Shown piece by piece: positions 26,493 to 40,061 of a stretch of 64,000 bases of DNA (positions are counted from its first letter, which is position 1; every line of letters begins with the position of its first letter). The stretch is from Enterobacter asburiae. GTDB lineage: Bacteria; Pseudomonadota; Gammaproteobacteria; Enterobacterales; Enterobacteriaceae. The position numbers and the translations under genes are program-made. The notes below the pieces were generated by a model. That model was not told where the DNA came from, did not search any database, and worked only from the letters and a program-made list of their open reading frames with translations. The stretch spans positions 868,001 through 932,000 of the forward strand of contig JAAQVN010000001.1 in NCBI GenBank assembly GCA_011754535.1, given 5' to 3'.

Positions 26493-27116
26493 CTATCTTG
26501 AAGTTTCATCCAGCGCAAACGTCGGCAGCTTCAGGTGCCAGCGTATCGCCGCTAAACGTATCACCAGCGTAACGACCATCCCCAGCATGGCCGCATTTTC
26601 CAGCGGTACTGCGAAGGTGTAGTACGCCGTGGCGTGCACAATCCCGCCAATTATACAGGCCGTGGCGTAGATTTCAGTCCGCAGGATCATCGGTACTTCG
26701 CGCGCCAGGATGTCGCGAATGATCCCGCCGCCTACGCCGGTCAATACTCCCATGCAGATCGCCACCATCGGCCCTGTTCCGGCATTGAAGGCTTTATTCA
26801 CCCCGATCCCCACAAACACGGCCAGACCCACGGCATCCAGCACCGGCAGGATCCATTTCGGTAATCTGCGGGGCTGGCGAACCAGTACAATGGTTAACAG
26901 ACAGGTCACCATCGCCACCACCAGGTCGGTAGGATCTTTCACCCAAAACACCGGGCCATTATCCAGCGCCATATCGCGGATTGTCCCGCCGCCCACGGCG
27001 GTCACCACGCCCAGCACCAGCACGCCAAACGGATCCATGCGTAGTTTTCCGGCGAGCAGGACGCCGGAGATAGCAAAAACGGCTGTACCAAGAATATCCA
27101 GCCAATAAACGAGCAT
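26493..27116 (-). CDS. yadS: TRIC-type membrane protein YadS
   Basis: YadS is an inner-membrane protein with two internal repeats of three membrane helices plus one, the UPF0126/TRIC cation-channel fold. The two repeats are visible as GGGTIRDMAL near residue 43 and GGGIIRDILAR near residue 128, both with the helix-breaking triple glycine. The 207-residue length is normal. Its role in bacteria is unclear; some relatives transport glycine. It follows btuF by 21 bases and is last in mtn-btuF-yadS. Confidence 0.93.
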   Translation of the reverse strand: MLVYWLDILGTAVFAISGVLLAGKLRMDPFGVLVLGVVTAVGGGTIRDMALDNGPVFWVKDPTDLVVAMVTCLLTIVLVRQPRRLPKWILPVLDAVGLAVFVGIGVNKAFNAGTGPMVAICMGVLTGVGGGIIRDILAREVPMILRTEIYATACIIGGIVHATAYYTFAVPLENAAMLGMVVTLVIRLAAIRWHLKLPTFALDETSR

Positions 27117-27137
27117 CGCTAAATCCTCGAACGTATG

Positions 27138-27938
27138 TTAGTGGCTCTCTGCCAGGGCGGCACAGAGCTGTTTTGCGGCGAGGATAATACGCGGGCTGGC
27201 GCGTTCAAACCAGTCGCTGTTAAGCGGGATCACCGGAATTTTTAGCTGGCTCTGCCAGAATTGTTTAATTTTAGGAATCTCGCTCGCATTTCCGACCACT
27301 ACGATGGCCTGCGGCTGGCGCGCCAGAACCTGCTCACGGCTCACCTGAGGCCACGGTACCCGGCTGGCAGCAAAGATATTTTCACCGCCACAGACTTCGA
27401 GCACCTGGTTCTGAATCGAGCCTTTTCCGGTGGTGAACAGCGGCTGGCTGCCAAACTGCAGGAAGATGCGTTTTTTGGCTGGCGTATCGTATTGGGCTTT
27501 CAGCGCGGCATAGTCGCTGAGCATCTGGTTCGCCGCACTCTCGGCTTTTTGAGGCGCAGGGCTATAAGGGGCCAGGGCGCGGAGTGCCTGGGCGACCTGC
27601 TCAATACTTACCGCGTCAACCCACATGACTTTGATGCCAAGCGAGGTGAGCTGGTTAACCTGCCGCTCGGCGTTACCACCACGCCAGGCCAGCACGAGAT
27701 CCGGTTTAAGCGCCACGATGCGCTCAAGGTTCATCCCTTGCCAGGTTGCCACTTGCTCAATGCCGGACGCCTGTGGGGGGTAATCCGAAAAGCTGCTGAC
27801 GCCAACGGGCGTGATCCCGGCGGCAAACGCCAGTTCGGTATTGGCGGGGGAGAGGGTAATCACACGCGGCGCGGCGAAAAGCCACGCCGGTGCGAGCAGA
27901 AGCAGGGCGACCAGCGCCCTGAGTGACTGTTTAACCAC
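27138..27938 (-). CDS. btuF: Vitamin B12 periplasmic binding protein
   Basis: BtuF binds cobalamin in the periplasm and passes it to the BtuCD importer, whose genes are elsewhere. The product is 266 residues from the GTG at 27938, the E. coli length, with a signal peptide ending LFA near residue 22. Conserved B12-pocket stretches include [20 protein letters not shown] and [10 protein letters not shown]. The frame is open further upstream, but that region would be inside mtn. The start overlaps the mtn stop by 8 bases, so translation is probably coupled. Confidence 0.94.
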   Translation of the reverse strand: MVKQSLRALVALLLLAPAWLFAAPRVITLSPANTELAFAAGITPVGVSSFSDYPPQASGIEQVATWQGMNLERIVALKPDLVLAWRGGNAERQVNQLTSLGIKVMWVDAVSIEQVAQALRALAPYSPAPQKAESAANQMLSDYAALKAQYDTPAKKRIFLQFGSQPLFTTGKGSIQNQVLEVCGGENIFAASRVPWPQVSREQVLARQPQAIVVVGNASEIPKIKQFWQSQLKIPVIPLNSDWFERASPRIILAAKQLCAALAESH

Positions 27939-28629
27939 GTGCCAGGTTCTGCACCAGGCGTTCAACCATCACGGTAGACTGTTTCGCTGCAACGGCCAGG
28001 AACTCGTCGAAGCTGATGTGAGACTGCTGGTCTGCCACGTCAGAGATGGCGCGAACCACTACAAACGGTACGCTGAAGTTGTGGCAAACGTGCGCAATCG
28101 CGGTCGCTTCCATCTCAACGGCAACCGCCTGCGGGAAGTTGTGGCGGATTTTCGCCAGACCGACGGAGCCATTGATGAACGCATCACCGCTGACAATCAG
28201 GCCGCGCACTGCGTTGAGGTTGAGCTCAGCAATACAGGTCTCTGCCGCCGCAATCAGTTTGTCGTCAGCTTTAAACCCTGCCGGGCAGCCCGGAAGCTGG
28301 CCGTATTCGTAGCCGAACGCGGTGACGTCAGCATCGTGGTAACGCGCTTCGTCGGAGACAACGATATCACCCACTTTCAGCGTCGGTGCCAGGCCGCCTG
28401 CCGAGCCGGTGTTAATGATGACGTCCGGCTTGCAGCGCTCAAGCAGCAGGGTCGCACCCAGCGCAGCAGCCACTTTACCGATGCCTGATTTCAGCAGAGC
28501 CACCTCAACACCGTTCAGCTGGCCGGTGTAGATCTCACAACCCCCGAGAGAGAGGGTCTGACGGTTCTCAATTTTGTCACGCAGGAGCGTAACTTCTTCT
28601 TCCATTGCACCAATAATGCCGATTTTCAT
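27931..28629 (-). CDS. mtn: 5'-methylthioadenosine/S-adenosylhomocysteine nucleosidase
   Basis: Mtn (Pfs) cleaves adenine from methylthioadenosine, S-adenosylhomocysteine and 5'-deoxyadenosine, which recycles methionine and feeds AI-2 synthesis. The 232-residue product has catalytic Glu12 (AMEEEV), Glu174 (VEMEATA) and Asp197 (ISDVAD), matching E. coli numbering. It is first in the mtn-btuF-yadS operon and divergent from dgt, with 82 bases between them. Confidence 0.98.
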   Translation of the reverse strand: MKIGIIGAMEEEVTLLRDKIENRQTLSLGGCEIYTGQLNGVEVALLKSGIGKVAAALGATLLLERCKPDVIINTGSAGGLAPTLKVGDIVVSDEARYHDADVTAFGYEYGQLPGCPAGFKADDKLIAAAETCIAELNLNAVRGLIVSGDAFINGSVGLAKIRHNFPQAVAVEMEATAIAHVCHNFSVPFVVVRAISDVADQQSHISFDEFLAVAAKQSTVMVERLVQNLARG

Positions 28630-28711
28630 AGATTTACTCGCGATGTGCCTTGTTAAGAGGCATAGTCTATCATGCGGTTAAGGGGAAACGCATTCTCACG
28701 CGGGGGAGCAC

Positions 28712-30226
28712 ATGTCACCAATCGATTTTCGTACCAAAATTAACTGGCACCGACGTTTCCGTTCGCCGCAGGGCGAAAAGAGCGAACATGAGATCCTGCG
28801 TATCTTCGAAAGCGATCGCGGCAGGATCATTAACTCGCCCGCCATCCGGCGTTTGCAGCAAAAGACCCAGGTGTTCCCGCTGGAGCGTAACGCCGCGGTG
28901 CGCACGCGCTTAACCCACTCAATGGAAGTGCAGCAGGTCGGACGTTATATTGCCAAAGAGATTTTAAGCCGCCTCAAAGAGCAACGTTTACTGGAAACCT
29001 ATGGCCTGGATGAGCTGACGGGGCCCTTCGAGAGCATCGTCGAGATGGCCTGCCTGATGCACGATATCGGCAACCCGCCTTTTGGCCACTTTGGCGAGGC
29101 GGCTATTAATGACTGGTTTAAACAGCGGCTTTATCCGTCGGATGCGGTAAGCCAGCCACTCAGCGATGACCGCTGCATCGTGCGCGATTTACGCCTGCGT
29201 GAGGGCGAAGAAGGGCTAAACGATCTGCGCCGTAAAGTGCGCCAGGACCTTTGTCACTTTGAGGGCAATGCGCAGGGGATCCGGCTGGTGCACTCTCTGA
29301 TGCGCATGAACCTGACCTGGGCGCAGGTCGGCTGCATTCTGAAATATACGCGTCCCGCCTGGTGGATGGGGGAAACGCCCGCGTCCCACAGTTATTTAAT
29401 GAAAAAACCGGGCTATTACCTTTCCGAAGAGGCCTATATAGAACGGCTCCGTAAAGAACTTTCCCTGACGCCAAACGGCCGCTTCCCATTGACGTGGATT
29501 ATGGAAGCCGCCGACGATATTTCCTATTGCGTGGCCGACCTGGAAGATGCCGTCGAGAAAAGAATATTCAGCGTCGAGGAGCTTTATCAGCATCTTTATG
29601 CAGCATGGGGAGCCCATGAAAAAGGATCGCTGTTCGCGCAGGTTGTCGAAAATGCCTGGGAAAAATCGCGCTCAAATACGTTAAGCCGCAGTACGGAAGA
29701 TCAGTTCTTTATGTATTTACGGGTCAATACCTTAAATAAACTGGTGCCGTATGCCGCCTCACGCTTTATAGATAATTTGCCGCAAATCTTCAGCGGGGAA
29801 TTCAACCACGCGCTGCTGGAGGATGACAGCAGTTTCAGCCAACTCCTTGAGCTTTATAAGCATGTGGCGATGCGGCATGTATTTAGCCATCCGGATGTCG
29901 AGCAGTTAGAGCTGCAGGGCTATCGGGTAATCAGTGGGTTACTGGAAATTTATTCCCCGTTGCTCCAGCTGTCGGTGGACGATTTCAGCGAGCTGGTGGA
30001 GCACGAGCGCGTGCGCAGAATACCCATCGAATCGCGGCTTTATCAGAAACTCTCTACCCGGCATCGCCTGGCCTATGTCGAAGCGATGGGTAAGCTGGAT
30101 CGCCATTCTCCCCAATGGCCGGTGATGGAATATTATTATCGCTGCCGTCTTATCCAGGACTATATCAGCGGCATGACGGATTTGTATGCCTGGGATGAAT
30201 ACCGCAAGCTCATGGCGGTGGAATAA
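28712..30226 (+). CDS. dgt: Deoxyguanosinetriphosphate triphosphohydrolase
   Basis: Dgt hydrolyses dGTP to deoxyguanosine and tripolyphosphate, helping balance dNTP pools. The 504-residue product has the HD-domain metal ligands in [10 protein letters not shown] and in [16 protein letters not shown], plus the later Asp in [10 protein letters not shown] strong GGGGGAG ribosome site precedes the ATG. It ends 131 bases before degP; that gap holds the degP promoter sites. Confidence 0.97.
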   Translation: MSPIDFRTKINWHRRFRSPQGEKSEHEILRIFESDRGRIINSPAIRRLQQKTQVFPLERNAAVRTRLTHSMEVQQVGRYIAKEILSRLKEQRLLETYGLDELTGPFESIVEMACLMHDIGNPPFGHFGEAAINDWFKQRLYPSDAVSQPLSDDRCIVRDLRLREGEEGLNDLRRKVRQDLCHFEGNAQGIRLVHSLMRMNLTWAQVGCILKYTRPAWWMGETPASHSYLMKKPGYYLSEEAYIERLRKELSLTPNGRFPLTWIMEAADDISYCVADLEDAVEKRIFSVEELYQHLYAAWGAHEKGSLFAQVVENAWEKSRSNTLSRSTEDQFFMYLRVNTLNKLVPYAASRFIDNLPQIFSGEFNHALLEDDSSFSQLLELYKHVAMRHVFSHPDVEQLELQGYRVISGLLEIYSPLLQLSVDDFSELVEHERVRRIPIESRLYQKLSTRHRLAYVEAMGKLDRHSPQWPVMEYYYRCRLIQDYISGMTDLYAWDEYRKLMAVE

Positions 30227-30238
30227 CCACGGAGTTTT

Positions 30239-30264
30239 GTAAAGACGGCCAATAAATTTTTACC
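30239..30264 (+). promoter_or_regulatory. Candidate CpxR-binding region upstream of degP
   Basis: GTAAA (30239-30243) and an inverted TTTTTAC (near 30257-30263) lie about 20-45 bases upstream of the sigma-E -35 element. The stretch looks nearly identical to the E. coli degP upstream region, where CpxR activates. The recognition half-site GTAAA is clear, but the canonical direct repeat is not. Confidence 0.5.
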
Positions 30265-30284
30265 TTTTCCATAAACTTATGGCC

Positions 30285-30312
30285 GGAACTAAGCGGTATA
30301 AAATGAATCTGA
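30285..30312 (+). promoter_or_regulatory. Sigma-E promoter of degP
   Basis: GGAACTA (30285-30291) and TCTGA (30308-30312) are separated by 16 bases, the spacing of the E. coli degP sigma-E promoter (GGAACTT, 16, TCTGA). Only one -35 base differs. The AUG is about 45 bases further on. Confidence 0.82.
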
Positions 30313-30357
30313 GTTACACAGCAATTTTGCGTTACCTGTAAATCGAGATTGAGAAAC

Positions 30358-31794
30358 ATGAAAAAAACCACATTAGCAATGAGTGCACTGGCTCTGAGTT
30401 TAGGTTTAGCGCTGTCTCCTCTGACTGCTACTGCAGCTGAGACCGCGTCGTCGGCAGCAACCGCGCAGCAGATGCCAAGCCTGGCACCGATGCTCGAAAA
30501 AGTGATGCCATCGGTGGTGAGTATTAACGTTGAGGGTAGCACGACCGTCAATACGCCGCGTATGCCGCGTAACTTCCAGCAGTTCTTCGGTGACAATTCA
30601 CCGTTCTGCCAGGACGGTTCGCCATTCCAGAGCTCTCCGTTCTGTCAGGGCGGTGGCGCAGGGGATGACAGCCAGGGCGGCGGCCAGCAACAGAAATTCA
30701 TGGCGCTTGGCTCGGGGGTGATTATTGATGCGGCGAAAGGCTACGTCGTCACCAACAACCACGTTGTGGATAACGCTAACAGCATCAAGGTTCAGCTGAG
30801 CGATGGCCGCAAGTTCGATGCGAAAGTGGTGGGTAAAGACCCGCGCTCCGATATCGCGCTGATCCAGATTCAGGATCCGAAAAACCTGACGGCGATTAAG
30901 ATTGCCGACTCCGACGCGCTGCGCGTGGGCGATTACACCGTCGCTATCGGTAACCCGTTCGGTCTGGGTGAAACCGTGACCTCCGGTATCGTCTCTGCGC
31001 TGGGCCGTAGCGGCCTGAATGCGGAAAACTATGAAAACTTCATCCAGACGGATGCGGCCATTAACCGCGGTAACTCCGGTGGTGCGCTGGTGAACCTGAA
31101 CGGCGAGCTGATCGGTATCAACACCGCTATTCTGGCACCGGACGGCGGCAACATCGGGATTGGCTTTGCTATCCCGAGCAACATGGTGAAAAACCTGACT
31201 GCTCAGATGGTGCAGTATGGCCAGGTGAAACGCGGCGAGCTGGGTATTATGGGTACCGAGCTGAACTCTGAACTGGCGAAAGCGATGAAGGTGGATGCGC
31301 AGCGCGGCGCGTTCGTGAGCCAGGTTATGCCGAACTCCTCTGCGGCGAAGGCGGGCATTAAAGCGGGTGATGTGATTACCTCCCTGAACGGTAAACCGAT
31401 CAGCAGCTTTGCCGCCCTGCGTGCGGAAGTGGGCTCGATGCCGATTGGCAGCAAAGTGACCCTTGGCCTGCTGCGTGACGGCAAACCGGTTAACGTGAGC
31501 CTTGAGCTGCAGCAGAGCAGCCAGAATCAGGTAGATTCCAGCACTATCTTCAGCGGTATTGAAGGTGCCGAGATGAGCAATAAAGGCGCAGATAAAGGCG
31601 TGGTGGTGAACAACGTGAAGGCGAATTCACCTGCTGCCCGTATCGGCCTGAAAAAAGGTGATGTGATTATGGGGGCTAACCAGCAGCCGGTGAAAAACAT
31701 CGCTGAATTGCGCAAAATCCTCGACAGCAAACCGTCTGTGCTGGCACTGAATATCCAGCGCGGTGACACCTCAATCTACCTGCTGATGCAGTAA
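30358..31794 (+). CDS. degP: Periplasmic serine protease/chaperone DegP
   Basis: DegP degrades or refolds misfolded envelope proteins and is needed at high temperature. The 478-residue precursor has a 26-residue signal peptide ending ATA. The catalytic triad is His in NNHVVDN, Asp in PRSDIALI and Ser in GNSGGALV. Two PDZ domains follow at about 280-370 and 385-478. The cysteine-containing LA loop (SPFCQDGSPF and SSPFCQG) is present. The ATG at 30358 fits the family; one three codons earlier lacks support. Sigma-E and Cpx-type sites lie just upstream. Confidence 0.98.
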   Translation: MKKTTLAMSALALSLGLALSPLTATAAETASSAATAQQMPSLAPMLEKVMPSVVSINVEGSTTVNTPRMPRNFQQFFGDNSPFCQDGSPFQSSPFCQGGGAGDDSQGGGQQQKFMALGSGVIIDAAKGYVVTNNHVVDNANSIKVQLSDGRKFDAKVVGKDPRSDIALIQIQDPKNLTAIKIADSDALRVGDYTVAIGNPFGLGETVTSGIVSALGRSGLNAENYENFIQTDAAINRGNSGGALVNLNGELIGINTAILAPDGGNIGIGFAIPSNMVKNLTAQMVQYGQVKRGELGIMGTELNSELAKAMKVDAQRGAFVSQVMPNSSAAKAGIKAGDVITSLNGKPISSFAALRAEVGSMPIGSKVTLGLLRDGKPVNVSLELQQSSQNQVDSSTIFSGIEGAEMSNKGADKGVVVNNVKANSPAARIGLKKGDVIMGANQQPVKNIAELRKILDSKPSVLALNIQRGDTSIYLLMQ

Positions 31795-31802
31795 TCCTTT
31801 TA

Positions 31803-31825
31803 AGCCCCTGCGTGCAGGGGCTTTC
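31803..31825 (+). terminator. degP terminator
   Basis: AGCCCCTGC-GT-GCAGGGGCT is a near-perfect palindrome followed by TTCTCGTTT. It starts eight bases after the degP stop. Confidence 0.8.
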
Positions 31826-31940
31826 TCGTTTCTGTGACGCCTACCGCAACTCCATACTTCCCCCTCTCACTTTGTGCATTCGCACAATGCAGCCGTCGCT
31901 GAACTTCCCTATGCTTGAGCTCTGCTCACAGGAGGGTTAC

Positions 31941-33098
31941 ATGGCTGGCTGGCATCTTGATACCAAAATGGCGCAGGATATCGTGGCGCGCACCATGCGC
32001 ATCATTGATACCAATATCAACGTAATGGATGCCCGCGGGCGCATTATTGGCAGCGGGGATCGGGAGCGTATTGGGGAATTGCACGAAGGTGCCCTGCTGG
32101 TGCTCTCTCAGGGCCGCGTGGTTGATATCGACGATGCGGTAGCGAAACACCTGCACGGCGTGCGTCAGGGGATTAATCTGCCGCTGCGTCTGGAAGGGGA
32201 AATTGTTGGCGTCATTGGTCTGACGGGCGAACCGGAATCTCTGCGTAAATACGGCGAGCTGGTCTGTATGACGGCGGAAATGATGCTGGAGCAGTCGCGT
32301 CTGATGTATCTGCTTGCCCAGGACAGCCGTTTACGCGAAGAGCTGGTAATGAACCTGATTCAGGCGGAAGAGCATACCCCTGCTCTCAGTGAATGGGCGC
32401 AGCGTCTGGGGATCGATCTGAACCAGCCGCGCGTGGTGGCGGTGATTGAGGTCGATAGCGGACAGCTTGGCGTAGACAGCGCGATGGCTGAACTTCAGCA
32501 GCTGCAAAATGCACTGGCGACGCCGGAGCGCGACAACCTCGTGGCGATAGTCTCGCTGACGGAAATGGTGGTACTCAAACCTGCGCTCAATCCGTTCGGC
32601 CGCTGGGATGCTGAGGATCATCGTCGTCGCGTGGAACTGCTGATCTCCCGTATGCAGGAGAACGGCCAGCTGCGTTTTCGCGTTGCCCTGGGCAATTACT
32701 TTACCGGGCCCGGCAGCATCGCCCGGTCCTGGCGTACCGCGCGCACCACCATGATGGTGGGCAAACAGCGAATGCCGGAGAGCCGCAGTTATTTTTATCA
32801 GGATCTGATGCTGCCGGTGCTGCTCGACAGCCTGCGCGGCGGCTGGCAGGCCAACGAGCTGGCGCGGCCGTTAGTGCGCCTGAAGGCAATGGACAATAAC
32901 GGCTTGCTGCGCCGGACCCTGCAGGCGTGGTTCCGCCATAACGTGCAGCCGCTGGCGACCTCAAAAGCGCTGTTTATTCATCGCAACACCCTGGAGTACC
33001 GGCTTAACCGGATTTCAGAGCTGACCGGGCTGGATTTGGGAAACTTTGACGACAGGCTACTGCTGTACGTGGCGCTGCAGCTGGACGAGCAGAGATGA
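31941..33098 (+). CDS. cdaR: Carbohydrate diacid regulator CdaR
   Basis: CdaR activates genes for uptake and catabolism of D-glucarate, D-galactarate and D-glycerate. The 385-residue product has the N-terminal sugar-diacid recognition domain (about 1-135), a central GGDEF-like linker and the C-terminal PucR-type helix-turn-helix. The last is seen as SKALFIHRNTLEYRLNRISE near residue 337. The ATG at 31941 has GGAGGG upstream and gives MAGWHLDTKMAQ, the family start. The frame stays open upstream to 31812, but that would overlap the degP terminator. Its target genes are not in this window. Confidence 0.96.
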   Translation: MAGWHLDTKMAQDIVARTMRIIDTNINVMDARGRIIGSGDRERIGELHEGALLVLSQGRVVDIDDAVAKHLHGVRQGINLPLRLEGEIVGVIGLTGEPESLRKYGELVCMTAEMMLEQSRLMYLLAQDSRLREELVMNLIQAEEHTPALSEWAQRLGIDLNQPRVVAVIEVDSGQLGVDSAMAELQQLQNALATPERDNLVAIVSLTEMVVLKPALNPFGRWDAEDHRRRVELLISRMQENGQLRFRVALGNYFTGPGSIARSWRTARTTMMVGKQRMPESRSYFYQDLMLPVLLDSLRGGWQANELARPLVRLKAMDNNGLLRRTLQAWFRHNVQPLATSKALFIHRNTLEYRLNRISELTGLDLGNFDDRLLLYVALQLDEQR

Positions 33099-33115
33099 TG
33101 CAGTGTGCGTTTTCA

Positions 33116-33161
33116 CCCTCTCCCTGTGGGAGAGGGCCGGGGTGAGGGGATCAGACCGCAC
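33116..33161 (-). repeat. REP-like palindromic repeat, copy C
   Basis: The core CCCTCTCCC-TGT-GGGAGAGGG (33116-33136) is followed by CCGGGGTGAGGGG and ATCAGACCGCAC. It matches copy A in inverted orientation with one change in the tag. It lies between the convergent cdaR and yaeH genes. Confidence 0.85.
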
Positions 33162-33166
33162 CTGAC

Positions 33167-33556
33167 TTATTTATTGCGAGTTAATTTCTCAAGATCCGTT
33201 TCAATCTCGCTGATCTTGTTGGTGACAACGCTTTCAAGGTGACGCAGATCGTCGAGGATCTTACGCTTGAGATCGACTTCAGTGCGATCGCGCTGGCAAA
33301 TCTGATCGAGTTCATCGATCACATAGCGCAGATTAGGGCTGATTTCCTGAACTTCTTTATAGCCTTGTCCTACGCCGTCGGCGACGACGGTCTTACGCTG
33401 GCGTGGATATTTAAACTTCACGCTCTTGGCGAAAAACTCTCCTTTATCCTTGTGAAAATAGATTTTTAAAATGTCGTTGTTGGCTTCCTGGCGAAGGCTG
33501 TAACGATCAATTTCATCAGGATTGGTAATGCCCAGACTTTTCAGATTATCGTACAT
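33167..33556 (-). CDS. yaeH: UPF0325 family protein YaeH
   Basis: YaeH is a small conserved enterobacterial protein of unknown function. The 129-residue product is one residue longer than in E. coli and begins [20 protein letters not shown]. It is highly charged. The last 50 residues ([13 protein letters not shown] onwards) have a heptad-like pattern that suggests a coiled coil. No signal peptide or membrane segment is present, so it is probably cytosolic. Confidence 0.93.
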   Translation of the reverse strand: MYDNLKSLGITNPDEIDRYSLRQEANNDILKIYFHKDKGEFFAKSVKFKYPRQRKTVVADGVGQGYKEVQEISPNLRYVIDELDQICQRDRTEVDLKRKILDDLRHLESVVTNKISEIETDLEKLTRNK

Positions 33557-33877
33557 AGCGGTACCCTTATCTCAACATAACCTTTGAATAATTAACGAAA
33601 AAATTCCTTTTTGCCACCCTCAAATACAAAAAAAGCGGGGTCGATCCTGATTCATTTCACTGAAATTACCGGGCAGGTAAGGTGCATTGCCCCCACTCGT
33701 TTATTGTTGTTTTTAACGACTACGTCAAGTGGAAATCACTTTAATACCTTAATCGGCATTCTCAACGCTTACGCAGCATAGCGATAGCCGCGATAAAAGC
33801 AGGGCGAGACGGGTATTCAAAACCGGGGAAATGAGGCAAAGTTATCGTACGAAAGCGTAGCCCGCGGGGATAATGAC
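33557..33877. other. Gap between yaeH and the unrecognised gene
   Basis: This 321-base gap should hold the yaeH promoter (minus) and the promoter of the gene starting at 33878. I see no open frame with a ribosome site. Bases 33654-33666 (ATTTCA-C-TGAAAT) are a perfect small palindrome. GGGCA (33671-33675) can pair with TGCCC about 12 bases later. A T-rich tail (TTTATTGTTGTTTTT) ends near 33716. These could form a structured RNA but nothing matches a family I know. Confidence 0.35.
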
Positions 33878-34510
33878 ATGTCAGGACGCATTGATTATCA
33901 AATCGAAAAATACAGCTTTGGTGCCGTAGAGGAGAGCCCAAGGCTCACGCACCAGTGGGCAGAAGTTGCCGCTGAGTGCCGCCAGCTGAAGGCGGGTGCG
34001 GAAGAGCGTTTACGCATTGCCTTACTGAACGTGGATTATGTCACCAGCTTCGAACTGCCGTTCCGACTGGTGCTGACCCGTGCCCCTCAGCTCATCGCCG
34101 GGCTGCGCGATGAGTTTCAGCTAAGCCAGAAGAACGTCATCTTTAACGGCAAGCGCTTTGGCTGCGTGTATAGCCTGAAAGCCGATCTCAATGCGATTCC
34201 CGAGGCTTTTCAGTACCGCATGAGCACCCGCATTCGGCGGATCGATCCCACCGGGCTTACTGCAGAGCCTTTCCGGCAGATTGCCAAAGAGGTAAAAGCG
34301 CCGCGTGAGCGACTGAAACTGGCGCTGGAGTCGGGGCTGGCGGTGACGGCTCTCGACGGGCTGTTCTGGCTGGGGAGCCAGCGTATGGCGGCGGATATCG
34401 CAGGGTTGCGAAAAAAGGGAATGGCAATCGCGACAGCGGAAACGGACGTTTTTGATGATTATACCGGGACGCACAGGCGGGTCCCGGTTTATCAACGCGT
34501 TGGGGATTAG
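33878..34510 (+). CDS. Unrecognised protein with winged-helix-like C-terminus
   Basis: I do not recognise this 210-residue protein. The ATG has GGGGA about eight bases upstream. No signal peptide or membrane segment is visible, so it is likely cytosolic. Residues 1-140 match nothing I know. Residues 143-206 ([11 protein letters not shown], then [20 protein letters not shown], then a basic turn and VPVYQ) resemble small winged-helix DNA-binding domains in phage and plasmid proteins, in which a helix LAARIxxLRKxG is the recognition helix. The stop codon overlaps that of convergent dapD. In E. coli this position is held by yaeI, a phosphodiesterase with no resemblance. Codon use looks ordinary. 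A DNA-binding role is inference only. Confidence 0.7.
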   Translation: MSGRIDYQIEKYSFGAVEESPRLTHQWAEVAAECRQLKAGAEERLRIALLNVDYVTSFELPFRLVLTRAPQLIAGLRDEFQLSQKNVIFNGKRFGCVYSLKADLNAIPEAFQYRMSTRIRRIDPTGLTAEPFRQIAKEVKAPRERLKLALESGLAVTALDGLFWLGSQRMAADIAGLRKKGMAIATAETDVFDDYTGTHRRVPVYQRVGD

Positions 34511-35331
34511 TCGATGGTGCGCAGCAGTTCGTTGATGCCCACTTTACCGCGGGTTTTCGCATCCACTTTCTTCACGATAACCGCACAGTACAGGCTGTAT
34601 TTACCGTCTTTTGACGGCAGGTTACCGGAAACCACCACGGAGCCCGCAGGAACGCGACCGTAGTGCACTTCGCCGGTTTCACGGTCGTAAATACGGGTGC
34701 TCTGACCGATGTAAACGCCCATGGAGATCACGGAGCCTTCTTCCACGATCACGCCTTCTACCACTTCTGAACGCGCGCCGATGAAGCAGTTGTCTTCAAT
34801 GATGGTTGGGTTAGCCTGCAGTGGCTCCAGAACGCCACCGATGCCGACGCCGCCAGACAGGTGGACGTTTTTACCGATCTGCGCGCAGGAACCGACTGTC
34901 GCCCAGGTATCGACCATGGTGCCTTCGTCAACGTACGCACCGATGTTCACATAGGATGGCATCAGCACGGTGTTACGTGCGATGAATGCACCCTGACGTA
35001 CTGCTGCCGGTGGTACCACGCGGAAACCTTCTTTCTGGAAACGCGCTTCGTCGTAATCCGCGAATTTCATTGGCACTTTATCGAAGTAGCGGCTTTCTGC
35101 TCCGTCGATAACCTGGTTATCGTTGATGCGGAAAGAGAGCAGCACGGCTTTCTTCAGCCATTGATGAGTGACCCACTGACCGTCGATTTTTTCTGCCACG
35201 CGCAGCGCGCCGGAATCCAGCAGGGAAATAACCTGGTTTACCGCTTCACGGGTCACGGTATCCACATTTGCCGGAGTGATCTCGGCGCGACGCTCAAAAG
35301 CGGACTCAATAACGTTCTGTAACTGCTGCAT
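34507..35331 (-). CDS. dapD: Tetrahydrodipicolinate N-succinyltransferase
   Basis: DapD transfers succinyl from succinyl-CoA to tetrahydrodipicolinate in lysine and meso-diaminopimelate synthesis. The 274-residue product has an N-terminal helical domain and a central left-handed beta-helix of hexapeptide repeats, about 100-230. The catalytic region is within [28 protein letters not shown] and SGNLPSKDG. Length equals E. coli DapD. It is 32 bases after glnD and last in map-glnD-dapD. Its stop codon overlaps that of the convergent gene at 33878. Confidence 0.98.
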   Translation of the reverse strand: MQQLQNVIESAFERRAEITPANVDTVTREAVNQVISLLDSGALRVAEKIDGQWVTHQWLKKAVLLSFRINDNQVIDGAESRYFDKVPMKFADYDEARFQKEGFRVVPPAAVRQGAFIARNTVLMPSYVNIGAYVDEGTMVDTWATVGSCAQIGKNVHLSGGVGIGGVLEPLQANPTIIEDNCFIGARSEVVEGVIVEEGSVISMGVYIGQSTRIYDRETGEVHYGRVPAGSVVVSGNLPSKDGKYSLYCAVIVKKVDAKTRGKVGINELLRTID

Positions 35332-35363
35332 TGTTTACTCTTTCCATTTCACTAAAAAACACG

Positions 35364-38896
<3,533 letters not shown>

Positions 38897-39017
38897 GTAA
38901 TCTGTCCATCGGTGTCGATTTTTTCGACAATACTAGTCTAAGTGTCGTCAATGGTATCAGTCAGGCACGCTCCGTGCCAAATTGAGAATCATTAACAGCA
39001 CACTCCGCCAACAACTG

Positions 39018-39047
39018 TTGGTTTCTGGTCGTGTTTTGTGGTATAAA
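39018..39047 (+). promoter_or_regulatory. rpsB promoter with GC-rich discriminator
   Basis: TTGGTT (39018-39023) and TATAAA (39042-39047) have an 18-base spacer, and TGTGG just upstream gives an extended -10. The next bases are GCGCGCC, the GC-rich discriminator typical of promoters repressed by ppGpp and DksA. The region looks almost unchanged from E. coli. The whole map-rpsB gap is 322 bases, and the part left of this promoter (38897-39017) shows nothing else definite beyond the map start region. Confidence 0.65.
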
Positions 39048-39054
39048 GCGCGCC

Positions 39055-39944
<890 letters not shown>

Positions 39945-39979
39945 TAAGGTTTTACCCCTTATTAGTACCGTGTATGAAT

Positions 39980-40006
39980 AGGGGCCCATTATCGGCCCCT
40001 TTTTTC
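39980..40006 (+). terminator. Attenuator-like terminator between rpsB and tsf
   Basis: AGGGGCC-CATTATC-GGCCCCT is a 7-base perfect stem followed by six Ts, 35 bases after the rpsB stop. A partial terminator at this place is known in E. coli and lowers tsf relative to rpsB. Confidence 0.85.
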
Positions 40007-40061
40007 AATTTACACTGTTTGGCCTCCGGCCGGGCAGTTCACATCTCCCGAGGATTTAAGA

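Noticed and set aside
27939..27965. Earlier btuF start at 27965
   Set aside because: It would add nine residues with no family support and a longer overlap with mtn. The GTG at 27938 gives the E. coli length and signal peptide.
8997..33161. CRISPR array made from the repeated CCCTCTCCC units
   Set aside because: The copies are 10-14 kb apart, palindromic and in both orientations, with no regular spacing or cas genes. They are REP-like elements.
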